Assembly: GCF_002776525.5 (NCBI RefSeq)
Contig: NC_045436.1
Coordinates: forward strand, 48,169,365-48,233,364
Source: Piliocolobus tephrosceles
Taxonomy: Eukaryota > Chordata > Mammalia > Primates > Cercopithecidae
DNA length: 64,000 nucleotides
Direction of reading: 5' to 3'
Positions 21,336 through 33,645 of the stretch are shown one piece after another. The translations under genes and the position numbers were made by a program. Under the pieces are notes generated by a model, which made no database searches, was not told the DNA's origin, and was given only the letters and a program-made list of their open reading frames with translations. Position 1 is the first letter of the stretch; each line of letters starts with the position of its first letter.

Positions 21336-22318
21336 CCACACAAATATAACAAGGGGAGTGATAATAAATATTGTAAGGTCCTTTTGTAGTCAACATATCT
21401 CCAAGGTCTATGCTATGCTAACTAGAAATTGCTAACAACTCTGGCTCTTGGAGAGAATTTCACACTTGCTTTGGTGGCCACATTCAAGTGATCTTTCATC
21501 AAGGCTGTAAAATCTTTGGTTCTCTGCCCCCATCTACTCCTTTCTCCACAGGTGCCCAGTAACTTTATGCTATCCAGAGGCCCCACTCAGGCACCTGGCA
21601 AAGTTACCTTCACCTAAGCGAGTTACCCACTCTGTGGGACAAATGTCCTGCTCTGCCCGCCTCCACCAGCCCACTCATCCCCACTTCTATCATGAATTTC
21701 TAGTTTCACCAGCTGAAAGTAGGAAAACTAAGCTACCGCAATACTTGGTAGTAAAACGGGTTACTCCAGCCCCTCTCCTAGGAAACATATTTATGTCTTT
21801 TAAGTGTTTTCAGGAATTTATATTTTCAGGCTGGGCTGCTAGAGGCCTCAGGCAGGCTCATACAGAGGGCATGGGCCCACTATCTTCAAGTGTTTTATAT
21901 TTTGTTATAGGGTCATTTTGTCCCTCCCTCTGTCACTCTGAGTTCTCAGATTTAAATCAGCAAGAACATCTATGTGAAACAAAAAAAGGTTGCACTATGA
22001 AACATCCACAATAAATCCGCCAGAAAAAAAAAATTCGGTGTGATTTTCACTTGACTCTAACAAATATATTTTACATAGGAATTCTCCAGTGAATTTAGAG
22101 GTTGCTTTCAGTAATTGCTTTTGTTAAAAATCCAAAGGCCAAGATAATTTTCCTGTGTTTTCCTCATTTCTTAGCACATATTGAAAAATGTATTTATTTA
22201 AATAAAAATAAACAGAAGAAATATACATATATACTATGAATGGTTGTCAATACTTAATTGCTAAAGTTAGAGTTTTTGACATCTCCTTTCCTGTCTAAAA
22301 GTATTATATTTAACAGAT
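21336..22318. other. Unassigned sequence; 126-codon open frame at 21634-22014
   Basis: The longest frame starts MGQMSCSARLH and ends KHPQ. It has no domain, signal peptide or repeat I recognise, its upstream sequence shows no clear splice structure, and it is within chance length for 64 kb. I treat it as non-coding. Confidence 0.4.
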
Positions 22319-22324
22319 ACAAGT

Positions 22325-23383
22325 TATCGGGGAACCAGCCCCCAATATTTCAGCATAGGTTCTTTCTATTTTCCCTAAGTGTCAGGCAGTCTGAGAAATG
22401 AAGAGAAAGAATACAAAGAGAGAAATTTTACAGCTGGGCCTCCAGGGGTGACATCACATATTGATACGACCGTGATGGTGACCCTGAGCCACAAAACCAG
22501 TAAGTTTTTATTAGGAATTTTAAAAGGGGAGGGGGTGTACAAACAGAGAGTAGGTCACAATGATCACATGCTTCAAAGGGCAATAAAGATCACAAGGCAA
22601 GGCAAAATTAGAATTACTGATGAGGGTCTATGTCCCGTTGTGCATGCATTGTCTTGATAAACATCTTAACAGGAAACAGATTTCAAGAGCAGACAACCAC
22701 TCTGAATAGAGTTTACCAGGCTGGAATTTTGCAATCCTAGTAAGTCTGAGGGTACTGCAGGAGACCAGGGCGTATTTCAGTCCTTATCTCAACTGAATAA
22801 GACAGACATTCCCAGAGTGGCCATCTATAGACCTCCCCACAGGTATGCATTCTTCCCCAGGGTATCAATTATTAATATTCCTTGCTGGGATAAGAATTCA
22901 GTGATATTTCTCCTACTCACACATCTGTTTATAGGCTCCCTACAAGAAGAAAAATATGGCTGTATTCTACCTGACCTCATAGGCAGTCAGACCTTATGGT
23001 TATCTTCCCTTGTTCCCTGAAAATCGCTGTTATTCTGTTCTTTTTCAGGGTGCACTGATTTCATATTGTTCAAACACACATATTTTACAATCAGATTTCA
23101 TATTGTTCAAGCACACATGTTCTACAATCAATCTGTACAATAGCGGCCCTGAGGTGACATACATTCTCAGCTTACGAAGATAACAGGATTAAGAGATTAA
23201 AGTAAAGACAGGCATAAGAAATTATAAGAGTAGTATTTAGGGAAGTGATAAATGTCCATGAAATATTTACAGTTTATGTTCAAAGATTGCAGTAAAGACA
23301 GGCGTAAGAAATTATAAAAGTATCAATTTTGGGAACTGATAAATGTCCATGAAATCTTCACAATTTATGTTCTTCTTCCCACA
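22325..23383 (-). mobile_element. Solo class II (ERV-K type) LTR with 6-bp target repeats
   Basis: A 1059-bp antisense LTR. On the reverse strand it opens TGTGGGAAGAAGAACATAAA and passes an AATAAAAAC polyadenylation region (reverse of 22496-22512). ACAAGT lies outside both ends (22319-22324 and 23384-23389), the usual target size of ERV-K. Internal near-duplications at 23061-23135 and around 23240-23370 are part of the family pattern or local. No internal proviral sequence remains, so it arose by LTR-LTR recombination. I recognise the family as primate ERV-K but cannot give its exact LTR name. Confidence 0.78.
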
Positions 23384-23389
23384 ACAAGT

Positions 23390-24930
23390 ATTACAGCAAG
23401 ACTGATCAAGAGGAAATTCAAGAGAAAAGCTCTGTGGAAGAGTACCAAAGCAGAAAATGACATCCAACTTCCCCTGCTCTCTCAAGGGAATTCCCCATTG
23501 GAATCCACATAGTATATCTAATTAAAAACAGCAATGAGAAAAGGAGAAAATAGGCCCAGATGCTTTTTAAATTCATCTGGCATAGTCCCTGTGTTCCCAA
23601 ACCTTCCTGTTGTCATAAAAACCAAGACCAGCCCTGCACCCAGCTAAGCTGCACAGTTGTACAGTGCAACATGAGGCAAAGGTAGTAGTCTAAGACTCTC
23701 ATACCAGCCAGGCTGCCTACCTAGATCTCAAGCCAAAACTTATGATTATAAGATGGAGCATCAGTGGAGATTCTGTGAAGGTAAAATTTCTCATGGAAAA
23801 CTAAGCTCATTGCTAGAGTATGACAAGACCTTAAATAAGTTTACACAAATTTCCGTGCACATTGGTTTGGAGTACAGAGGTTAGAATTCTGTGGCAATAA
23901 GAGGAGTTTTCAAGTTTGCAGCAAAAATTCCATAGCATAGACCCCAAAGCATGAAGAGCTAAGAAGATAGTCCTTGAGTTCTAAGAAGGTGATCATGCAA
24001 TGAGTGGGTGGGGTGAATGGAAGTGGTGAATAATTTTATTAGCTGCATAATCTTGATTATCATAGAAGAAGCATAGCTCTACAACTGTCTATAGTTTGTA
24101 TCTCTTCTGGTATCTCAAGAGATGTTATTATGAGAAGTATTTACAACTGACAACATGAAGACATGGTGACTACTCCCATGAAGAATTCTAAGTTCCCGGT
24201 GGGATAGAACTGGCATAGTCCCGCCTGCAATGACTTCTGCAATTACTAGCTGCTGTCACATTTAGAAAATGGGTTCACCTGGCTGGAAGAAGAGCAAGAG
24301 CAAGACTGCCATAAAAATGGCACTGAGTCCCAATATATAAGCATCTCAGTTTTCAACTCAAAACTTCAGAGAATGAGCAAAGTGACAAGGACTCTTGGCA
24401 AGGGAGCAATCTGGTGTGAAGTATCAAACCAGGGTTAGTAAGGCATCCATGCAGGACCACCCAACCCAATTAGATGAGGGAGAAATCCAAATGAAGGGGT
24501 GGCCCAAGCAATACAAGGAGCGTGTCTACCTATGGGTGAGACCTGGATGGGGCAAGGTGAAGAATAAGTCCTTCTGAAGGTGCCTTGCGCATGTGATGAA
24601 AAGGGCACCTACAGCATGGACAGCCAGCACAAGGAGGCAGGTCTCCACAGGGAGAGGGCAGCTTCCTTGTGGAGAGGGGAAGTGGGTTACATACACAGAG
24701 ATAGATTATAAGGTAAATAGATTAGGGTTAATGGGAGCCACATTTCTTAATGTTGGAGAATGGTGTTATGAATATGGAAAGTGAGAAAACGCTGATGAGC
24801 CCTGTGATGTAAGAATGGAATTGGAGACACTGGTGTGAATTTGTGGAGAGAGAGTGCCCTAGTTTCCCAAGTCCCTATTTCCCTAACTCCCTAACTGCCT
24901 AACTCCTCAGATGAGAGTGCCAGAGAGCAG
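23390..24930. other. Unassigned sequence
   Basis: No repeat family or gene recognised. A short set of CTAACTCC/CTAACTGCC words occurs at 24880-24906. Confidence 0.4.
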
Positions 24931-24934
24931 CAGA

Positions 24935-25745
24935 AACGTCCCAATAGTAATAGACACATCTGGCTTCCAGATCATGGCTTCCAAATATTATTCTTCACTA
25001 GAAGGAACCAGGACTTCTTGGAGAAATTCCTGATTCCAGGGCTGGGACAGGGAAACATACAAGATGACCCTGGCTAATTAGGGACAAGTTGATCATCAAA
25101 ATAAATAATGATAAATAATTGATTATAAGTTATTGAAGAAAATAAGATACCACAAGTTCATATATATTTAAATGAATACATTGAAAGTTTGGCAGAAAAT
25201 GAGCTATTCACACTTTTAAAGTACTTCCCCAAAAAATGTGTTACAGTAACTTCACCGTGAAGACATCACCTTTATTTCAAGTGATAAATATAAACATTAT
25301 CAGTGTTGTGCCCTACCTGAAAAGATTCCAGGAAAGTGCACATAGCATCATTTCTGTGACAATTCTGCCAAAGATGCACAACTTAAATATAATCAAAAGG
25401 CAACATTAAATAAACCCAGATTGAGAGTCATTCTAAAAAGTAAACTGGGCAAAGTTATGTATCCAGAAAGCTGAATTTAAGACAGGGAGCTATCTTAAAC
25501 TGAAGGAGACTAAAAAGACATGACAACTACAACACGTTGTTGGACCTTTTGACGTAAAGGATGGTACTGGTCAACTGTCAAAATTTGAATGAGGTCTGAG
25601 AATTAGAGTGGTAATGTACTGATTTTAACATTGTAATTTTGATGATCGTGTGGCTATGTAGGATAAAGTCCTTGTTTTTAGGAAATGTTTATTAAAATGC
25701 TGCAGGTTGATGGGGCATCGCGTGGGCAACTTACTCACATGTGGT
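24935..25745 (+). mobile_element. Old L1M-type 3' UTR
   Basis: Phrases such as GATCATGGCTTCCAAATATTATTC, AGGAACCAGGACTTCTTGGAG, AAGATTCCAGGAAAGTGCACATAGCA, GGAGACTAAAAAGACATGACAACTA and GTCCTTGTTTTTAGGAAATG form the order of an ancient L1M 3' UTR that I recall only by pattern. A related copy lies at 43540-44590. No ORF is included. Confidence 0.55.
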
Positions 25746-26374
25746 TTCAGAAATTTCTATAGACATTGCCGAGTGGTTTGGGGGGTTAAGGACCAGGAGA
25801 AAAATTGTCTCCAGTTGTTCACTCAGAACAGATATTACCACGGCTCCACTCAAATATCTTCAGGTCTTTGCTAGAACACAACCCAGGAAATCACCAACTT
25901 TGCAGCATTTCACTATGTCATTCAATTTTTTAAATTCCTATTTCACCAACTGGGAATGTTAAAATTGGATGGCATACTGAAATACTTACTAATATCCCAC
26001 TTTCCATAGTCCAATTATTACTCATGAGAAATCTAGCATAAACAATACAGTTTTTAAAAGTTGAATATTTCTTCTAAAGAAAGGCAACAGAAATTACTTT
26101 TTCTCTGAAGGTAAACATTTATGTATCTAAGGATGAGGCTGTATGGGAGATGCTGATCAGATACAGAGAATCAAAGGGTTCTACAGTCCTATATCCTCTA
26201 AGTGGTAGGCAGGTTCTTCCAAATCAAAACTCTTCTAAATCAGAACCTCTGTCTCTAACAGACAAGCAGTGTAATGAGAATAATTCTTGGGCCATTTATC
26301 TGGCCAGAGTGTTTTCTCCTCAATGGAGAGAATACCACGTCATCCAGGGTTATCTGTTTTCATAGATATCAGGG
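25746..26374. other. Unassigned sequence
   Basis: Two frames of 71-73 codons at 25741-25962 and 26150-26365 have no recognisable homology. No repeat was identified. Confidence 0.4.
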
Positions 26375-26377
26375 GTT

Positions 26378-26500
26378 TCATTCTTCATTTACTCATCTAA
26401 CAATTATGTACCCAGCAATATACCTTTTTGTCCAACATTCTGCTAGGCGCTAGGAAGAAGTCTGAATGGGAGTTTTCACATTTTATTTGGAAGAACACAT
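26378..26500 (-). repeat. L2 3'-end fragment
   Basis: TTCATTTACTCATCTAACAATTATGTACCCAGCAATA..CATTCTGCTAGGCGCTAGGAAG resembles the reversed L2 3' end (CATTCAACAAATATTTATTGAGC..TGTGCTAGGCGCTGGG). Confidence 0.6.
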
Positions 26501-27566
26501 AAAGTCACGTGAAAGTTTAAGCAAGATCACAAAACCCCATGCTAACAGAAAATATGTAAAACTGAAGAATTGTTAAATTTATTAAAATCTCAACATTGTT
26601 TGGAAACAGAAACAGATGAAGAGAAGAAGAAAATATTTGGACGAAAACTCAAGTGTCATAAAGACTCTCATTCCGCAGTGTCAGAATTCTATGTATCCCT
26701 TGGTTTTGTCACTGTGGCTCTTGAAGCGTTATATATGTCACCTGTATTCTTCCAGAATGAGAAATGCCATATGGCTACCTTTATACTTATAATAACATTA
26801 TTGGCTTTAAAATCAAGTGACCTTTCTTGAATCACAATGTGGAATACACATGGTACAAACAGCTTAAAATCCCCTGTTAACAAAACTAATAAAGTTAACA
26901 CTGGTCTCTTAATTTTGTTTGCCTTTTCATTTTCTCAACATTGAGGAAAAGAAAATCAGATCAAAATTAATGTTTAGGCTCAAGAGACATTGGACTTCAT
27001 GCCTACTCTCTTTATTACTCCAAATGTAATTAAGTATGTTGACTTCAGTAAATGTACCTTCTGCTATGCATGCATCGATTTAAACAGTAATGAGTTTGCA
27101 TTCATTATAATTTATTTTAGCCAGATAATTAATACCACCCTTGTTTATTTCTTCAATCATGAAGAAGAATGAGTGTTTGCGTATTTGTGTACACATGGTG
27201 ATGATTCAAAGGTCTTTTGTATGCTGCTAAATCTCAATATAAAATAAGGTACCAGCTCCATGGGAGCTTCAAATCTTCCATCATTGAGCTATTGCTCAGG
27301 CCTAAGAGCACAGAAACCATGGCTTACAAAGGCCCAGGTACATCCATTTTTATTCTAAGCAGTGTAACGGGATTCCTAAAATCCTAAGCCACCAGGTGGG
27401 CATCTGAAGAATAACCAGGTTTTTAAATACCTAAGCTTCAACCTGAATAATAATCTTCAGTCTCATAATTTTATTTTGCTATTGAGAATCCAGATTTTGT
27501 CAAACTTGCCATTTGTTTTCTGACTCTCATATCTTCCTCCCCTGCAACTCTATCTGATTGTTTCCA

Positions 27567-27602
<36 letters not shown>

Positions 27603-27760
27603 CCCTTTCACCTTTGTTTGCCTCACATATGAGCACATGTCTCTTTTATTGGATCATTTTCTGGCTGGAACTTGGTAAGTTAAGACACAAAATAAAGAAA
27701 ATCCAAGGGACTAACTTCACCTTTCAATTATTTACCAAAACCTTTATTTCTCTTCCTTTC
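26501..27760. other. Unassigned sequence with a 31-base T-run
   Basis: No gene or repeat recognised apart from T(31) at 27570-27600. The frames at 26570-26830 and 26990-27172 show nothing familiar. Confidence 0.4.
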
Positions 27761-27762
27761 TT

Positions 27763-28406
27763 GGTGTATTAGGGTTCTCTAGAAAAACAGAAACAATAGA
27801 ATGTGTGTTTTTGGATATAGATATAGTGGATATAGCTGTGTGTGTACACATAGGCACACGCACACACACACTTATACAGACACACACACACATAGAGGGG
27901 GGAGGGAGGGAGAGAGAGAGAAAGAAGGGGTGAGAGAGAGAGAGAGAGAGACAGAGAGATGTATTACAAGGAGTTGGCTTATGTGATTACAGAGGCTAAG
28001 AAGTCCCAGGATCTGCATTCGGCTGGATGGAGATACAGGAGAGCCAATGATGTAATTTCCAGTCCCAAAGCTAGTAAATTTTAAAGTCAAGAAGATTCAA
28101 TGTTTCAGTCCTGTCCGAAGACCAGAAAAGACCAATGTCCTAACTCAATCAGTCAGGCAGAAGGATTTCCCTCTTACTCAGCCTTTTTCTCATATTCTTA
28201 TCTGCAGTTGACTGGACGAGACCCTCCCACATTAGGGAGGGCAATCTGCTTTACACAGTCTACTCCCTTGCATGTTAATCTCATCTGCCTTACAGGTTAA
28301 TCTCATCTAGAAACTCCCTCACAGACACATCCAGAATAATGTTTGGCCAAACATCTAGGCACTCCCTAGCCCAGTCAAGTTGACATACAAAGTTAATCAT
28401 CACACT
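27763..28406 (-). mobile_element. Solo MLT2-like LTR, antisense
   Basis: Starts TTGGTGTATTAGGGTTCTCTAGAAAAACAG and ends AGTTGACATACAAAGTTAATCATCACA. The order GGAGTTGGCTTATGTGATTACAGAGGCT, AATCTGC, TCATCTAGAAACTCCCTCACAGACACATCCAGAATAATGTTTGGCC is the same family as the LTRs at 7701-9320. Its CA/GA-rich stretch (27837-27958) lies where this family has an expandable AT-rich block. No internal sequence follows on either side. Confidence 0.78.
27837..27958. repeat. CA-rich then GA-rich microsatellite
   Basis: Interrupted CA units (27855-27891) pass into GGGAGGGAGG and (GA)n units to 27958, inside the LTR. Confidence 0.9.
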
Positions 28407-28440
28407 GACTTCTTTCTCACAAACATATGTAAAAACACCT

Positions 28441-28625
28441 TATATGATAGGGTTTTCCTAAACACATTTAGAAAAGCACATAAATAATGAAAAAAGACAT
28501 CATATATGATTGGGTTTTCCTAAACACATATAGAAAAGCACATAAATAATGAAAAAAGACATCATATATGATTGGGTTTTCCTAAACACATTTAGAAAAG
28601 CACACACATAATGAAAAAAGACATT
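28441..28625. repeat. 62-bp minisatellite, three copies
   Basis: Units start at 28441, 28503 and 28565, each TATATGATxGGGTTTTCC followed by AAACACATxTAGAAAAGCAC and an A-rich end GAAAAAAGACAT. Copies differ at a handful of bases, so the duplication is recent or homogenised. It lies just downstream of the LTR end at 28406. Confidence 0.95.
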
Positions 28626-28676
28626 TTCTTATTATCTATATTTCAGTGACTTTTGCCTACAATGGCTTATTCTAAA

Positions 28677-28862
28677 TCAGCAACACTGTCCAGTAGAAAT
28701 GTCTGCAATGAGAGAAATGCACTATTATCACCCTGTACCATGTGATAGCCACTAGTGAAATATAGCTAGCGCATTTTTAAAAGTAACTTCTTAATTGTAT
28801 TTAATTGCAATTAATTTAAATTTAAATATCCACTTATGACTAGGGTCTACCATACTAGACAT
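28677..28862 (+). mobile_element. hAT-Charlie MITE (MER58-like)
   Basis: CACTGTCCAGTAGAAATGTCTGCAATGA, TGTGATAGCCACTAGTG and TTTAATTGCAATTAATTTAAATTTAAAT match a common Charlie MITE with CTGTCCAATAG-type ends; the right end is TCTACCATACTAGACA. Family name is tentative. Confidence 0.7.
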
Positions 28863-28892
28863 CATAACTAAAATGATACATTATTTTAAAAG

Positions 28893-28959
28893 GGGAATAC
28901 ATTCTCAGAAATCCAATACTCAGAAGGGAATACATTCTCAGAAATCCAATACTCAGAAG
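28893..28959. repeat. Two-copy 33-bp tandem repeat
   Basis: GGGAATACATTCTCAGAAAT plus CCAATACTCAGAA occurs twice, at 28893 and 28926, with no differences. Confidence 0.95.
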
Positions 28960-30680
28960 CGTAAACATTTCCCACTGACCTTTCTTTGTAGGAAAAAAAA
29001 ATAAGGAAAACATGCATGCTGGAAATCTTGATTGATATTTTGAGCTTGGGTTTGGGATCCTGCATGTTGACCTCAAGGGGCCACCAAAATGTAAATTAAA
29101 AGATACTTAATTCCTTTCCTGTTCCCTGCACAGCTACTCTCATATTGTTCAAATGGGCTTTCTCACTTCAATCAAATAGAAGTTAGACATTGAGTCTCAG
29201 ATGCGTACTCCCTGAGCCTCGGTTTATTTAAAAATAATATTTGTATTTGAATCATAGTATCTTAAAAGAAATAGCTATGTAAACCTCCTATAGAGGTGAA
29301 GGGAGTCTCTAGAAAGAGAGTTTGCTGCTATCATTGTGTCCTTTCATGGAAATTCTTTATTATTTCAAAAGCTCAGAGGTCTCCCTGCCATATTATGGAG
29401 GTGCCATCTTCCATGTTCAAGGCCTTCCATTAGACATGGGGGATGAGCTGGAACACAGTTGATGATCCTCAGAAAGAAGTGCAGCATCAATGATACTTAT
29501 AAGTAGGCAAGGAGAAAAAAGATCACAGTGAACAGTTATTACTCTGCCAAAAGGCACAGATCAATAATCCAAGGCTGGTAAGGCCAACAGGTATAATGAA
29601 GAAGAGTGGACTCCTAGTACATGTTCTAGATATTCTGAATACTATAGAGATTGTTTGCTATTTTAATGATAGTACATAAATGCTAAATTGAGTCAACAAT
29701 GCTGTCAAATAAGCAAGTCATCCCTTAATCAGCTTGCTCAACTCTAAAATAAAATAATTTTGCACATAGTATTTAGTCTTTAAGGGTTTCACCAAAAATG
29801 CAGGTAAATCTTAAAAATGCTAAGAGAGGTCTTAACAAATTTACAATACAAAAAAAAAAAAAAATAGGCTGATCACATTACACAAAGGCCAAAGAAGAAC
29901 AATTCTGCTGCCAATAGATTTTTAGTTCAGAAACATTCTAATTTCAGTAATTCAAGGAAGACAACTACAATTGCATGGTTTTTCCCACTACATGAAGAAT
30001 ACCAATAATCCTTCCCTCCACAATAAATTGTTGTCTACATCAGTTACAAATTTGGCCTCTCATATCCTCAAGTAATAAATTTTAAGGAAACACAAACTTA
30101 GTTTCAGGGCCAAAATTATCTATTAAATCGTGCAAATAATGTGTTTCTTGTTGGAATGCATTTTATTTACTTTGTTTTTTCCCAAGGTCTAAACAATTTT
30201 TATTCTGAAAATTTTTAGAGTGATGCCAGTAGTACTATCTTCCTTCAAATAATGTCTAAATCATATTTGTACTTTTTTGGCTCCTAGACATATCAAGAAT
30301 ACAAAAATTCTGCTCTCAGACCAAGCCAAAATCAACTATCAGATATAAAGATGGGAATTTCCATTTTACTCATATTCTGATGCTTCACATAGAACAATAC
30401 AACACTCACACAGAAGAAGTTTACCTTTTACTTGAAAACCAGAGTCTGGGCTACTTCTAACGTTGCTGCAGAAGCACCAATACGTGCTAAAACACTGTGA
30501 ATTAAGCTATGGAGTAAACATATATGCATTTATGTGATATTGACAGAAGCTGTCTTCTCTGTGGACTCTACAGTTTCTACTCTACTGGCAGTTTTATTGC
30601 ATTCTTGAAAACCATCCTTTATAATTTTTTTTTAATTTTACACTATTCTTATTAGTTGCCCTATTAAGATTGGGTCTGGG
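28960..30680. other. Unassigned sequence
   Basis: No gene or repeat recognised in 1.7 kb. An A-run lies at 29850-29864. Confidence 0.4.
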
Positions 30681-30683
30681 CTA

Positions 30684-30906
30684 GGGTTTCTCAACCTCAC
30701 CACTATTTACATTTCAGACTGGACAATTCATTGTTGCGAGCTGTCTTGTGCATTATAGGATATTTAGCAGCACGCTTTCTACCAACTGGATGCCACAAGC
30801 ACACCACCCCCGTGACCCCAAGTCATGATATCTGAAAGTGACTCCAGATATTTTTGCCAAAAGTCTCCTAAGGTAGCACAATCTCTTGGTTGAGAATCAG
30901 TGTGTA
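30684..30906 (-). mobile_element. MER20 (hAT-Charlie)
   Basis: GGGTTTCTCAACCTCACCACTATTTACATTT, GCTGTCTTGTGCATTATAGGATATTTAGCAGC, GTGACTCCAGATATTTTTGCC and TCTTGGTTGAGAATCAGTG are the reverse of MER20, end to end. Confidence 0.9.
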
Positions 30907-31128
30907 GGCCTACCATACAAATCAAGGAAGTCATATTTTGATACCAGAGATATCCAGTTTGAGTCAGTTGAGCTCTTTGCTGTATACTTAAACGTAGATG
31001 CATTACAACTGAAGACTTAGGTAATGGACACTTTGAGCATTACTTCAGGAAGAAAATCCTTAATATTTTAAAAAGTCTCTGACTTTACATTTCTTCATCT
31101 CCTTTGGCCTACCTGATGTTTTTATAAA

Positions 31129-31433
31129 TTTCTGGTCATTGGTTGGGCACAGTGACTCATGCCTGTAATCCCAGCACTTTGGGACACCAAGGTGGGTGGA
31201 TCACCTGAGGTCAGAAGTCCGTGGTAGCCAACGTAGTGAAACCCTGTCTCTACTAAAAATATAAAAATTAGCCAGCGCTACTTGGGAGGCTGAGGCAAGA
31301 ATTGCTGGAACCCAGGAGGCAGAGGTTGCAGTGAGCTGAGATCGTGCCGTTGCATTCTAGCCCAGGCGATAGAGCAAGACTCCATCTCAAAAAATAAAAT
31401 AAAAATAAAAATAATAATAATAATTCTGGTCAT
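31129..31433 (+). mobile_element. AluS with internal deletion and target repeats
   Basis: A diverged Alu (body 31140-31423) with TTCTGGTCAT copies at 31130-31139 and 31424-31433. About 35 bases at the start of the right monomer are missing (TTAGCCAGCGCTACTTGGG). The tail is AAAATAAAAATAATAATAATAA. Confidence 0.93.
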
Positions 31434-31882
31434 ATTTAGCTTCATTCCAAAAGCTACAACCTCTTGTGGTTTGACATTTTCTTTTTGAGAGGAATATTGG
31501 GCACTCATGTCTCTTGTAATGACCTGAATACAATTTTCTATCAACATGGGCTTAAAACAACATTTTATTCATGTGAAGATAAAAATCATTCATGTATTTG
31601 AGTTTTCCTTTTAGTTGTTTTGAGTAATTTAGATGATCATATCCATTCTTCACAAACTTTAATCATTTTTATGAGCTATACTTCCCTGAAAATCTATGGT
31701 CCAAATGCATGTTTTAGGTGACGTGGGTAGAAGTGGAAGCAAACCAATAATTGATCAATTTTCAGTGTTTAAGCATTTTTAATTTCTTGATTATAACATC
31801 TAGAGATTGCAACAGAGCTGGTGGAAAATGGAGTTTTGAAAAACTTGAACTTGTCTCAGAGGTAGCCACTTTATCTTCCACC
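31434..31882. other. Unassigned sequence
   Basis: Nothing recognised between the Alu and the purine microsatellite. Confidence 0.4.
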
Positions 31883-31966
31883 ATTAAAAAAAAGAAGGAA
31901 GGAAGGAAGGAAGGAAGGAAGGAAGGAAGGAAGGAAGGAAGGAAGGAAGGAAGGAANNNNNNNNNN

Positions 31967-32012
<46 letters not shown>
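31883..32012. repeat. (GGAA)n/(GAAA)n microsatellite with a 10-N gap
   Basis: GGAA units run to 31956, N at 31957-31966, then GAAA units. The gap means the true length is unknown. The long frames called over it on both strands are repeat translations, not genes. Confidence 0.97.
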
Positions 32013-32013
<1 letters not shown>

Positions 32014-33464
32014 CCAGTGAGATGCAGCTTTGACAGCCAATATATTTCTGGATCACCTTCATTATAGACCAACAATGTATTGCATCCATGCTGAGAAAGT
32101 TTTCAATAAGAAGTAACTGCCACTGTGCCAGAGGTTATGACATTTGGAAGTTCAGCAGTGTTGGAGAAGTGCAATGAGCTTAAACAAAAGCTAGATGCAC
32201 ATCAAAACACTAACATGTGAGCATCATTCATGTTGCTTTCTGTCACTTGTATAAAAGGACAAATCTATATTTTTCTGTTGGTGTTTGTAATTTTTAGAGA
32301 TTTTTTTGAACTTCCTCTGAACTAACTGGATTCCATTTACAGGATCTATTTGGCAGTTCATAACCATAAAGCACCTGTTGCAATCTCTCAAAGTTAGAAA
32401 AGTATTTCCATAAAAAAAAACCTTCAATTTCCAGTTGCAATTTGTAAAGCAACAGACAAATACTTAGTTCTAATAATTTTAAATCAACAGTTGCCTTTAT
32501 AAGTGAACCTCTTTCACCCTTTTCTGTTTAAAACACATTTTTTCTTAATTTTAATCTTGTTTAAATTCTATTCAATATCTTATTTTAAGTTATTGTTATG
32601 GCATCTTTGAAAATATTTTGTTTTTCTTCAATGTAAGGTGTCACAGGATAATTTGCTTTCTATGTGTGTTTGAAAAGTTAGTAGCTGACTTTAGGAAAGG
32701 AACAGAACTTTTAAAATACAATATGAGTCTTTCCTGTTCAGATTTCCAGGCAGCTTCCAAGAAATATTTATAGCTTCAATATTTTCACGGATAAAACCCA
32801 TGTTTTCAATGCCATCTACTCTCCTCCTACCTCTCCATATTTCTGCTCCTAACCATTTTACAAGACTAAAGCATAAAGTTAATATAAATTTACATGGCCA
32901 AAAATACCAAAAAATTCTCTGTAATAAAAATGCGTACAGCAACTGACCCATGTTCTATTAGAAAATTAAATTCAATTTTTAAAATGTGTTTTAGTCTCTT
33001 TTGCTTTTATTTAAACTTGACATTATTTCTACTTTCAAACCTGTGGTAAATGCTACTTTGAAGTAGCTTTTAAAAGTGCACATTAATTAAAATTATATAG
33101 ACAGGTATGTTGCCAAAAAGACATTCAATGCTGAATCTGAGAGAAAAGGTTTCCAAATGCTGTACAAATTGCAAATGTAGTGTGCCATAGAACGTGGGCA
33201 GCTGCAGGATGGAGGGCTGCCAGTGCACAGCAGATTCTGATGGCAGCGTGATGGACTTTAGCAGGAAACTAAAGCCAGTCCTGAAGGGCAGACAGATATT
33301 AGAGGACAAAATGTGATATACAATCCAACTGTAGTATGCCCGGAGAATGAGAATGAGGATCATTCTCGTTAGAGGGTCAGTATGTAAGTTGACAGAAACA
33401 AGCCTCTAAGAACAAGTATCAGAGACAAATGAACAATCCAAGCATGATGCTCTGGAAAAATCAC
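32013..33464. other. Unassigned sequence
   Basis: No repeat family or gene recognised. Frames of 67-97 codons on the minus strand (32224-33363) show no known motif. Confidence 0.4.
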
Positions 33465-33645
33465 CTAAGTTTAAGTCGATAGGCCTGGCTGCAATTTGGG
33501 CACCTCCATTTATAAGCTATAAGACCTTTGGTCGGACTTGAGATTCCTCACCAGCATAATAGTCTCTCATAGAAGTGCTGTGGAATGACACAAAATAACT
33601 TGTAAACAATTCACACAATTACCTGGTCACACTATAGTTTCTGAA
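33465..33645 (+). repeat. MIR SINE
   Basis: GGCTGCAATTTGGGCACCTCCATTTATAAGCTATAAGACCTTTGG..GAGATTCCTCACCAGCATAATAG follows the MIR head and core (CTCTGCCACTTACTAGCTGTGTGACC). Confidence 0.6.

Noticed and set aside
21634..22014. 126-codon forward frame
   Set aside because: No motif, no conserved family that I recognise, no promoter or splice context; within chance expectation.
27801..28090. Frames with HTHTHT or SLSLSL runs
   Set aside because: CA/GA microsatellite inside an LTR.
28441..28625. Direct repeats considered as a CRISPR-like array
   Set aside because: The units are directly abutting with no unique spacers, and the host is a mammal; it is a minisatellite.
31751..32089. Frames rich in KEGR or FLPS repeats
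   Set aside because: Purine microsatellite translations around a 10-N gap.
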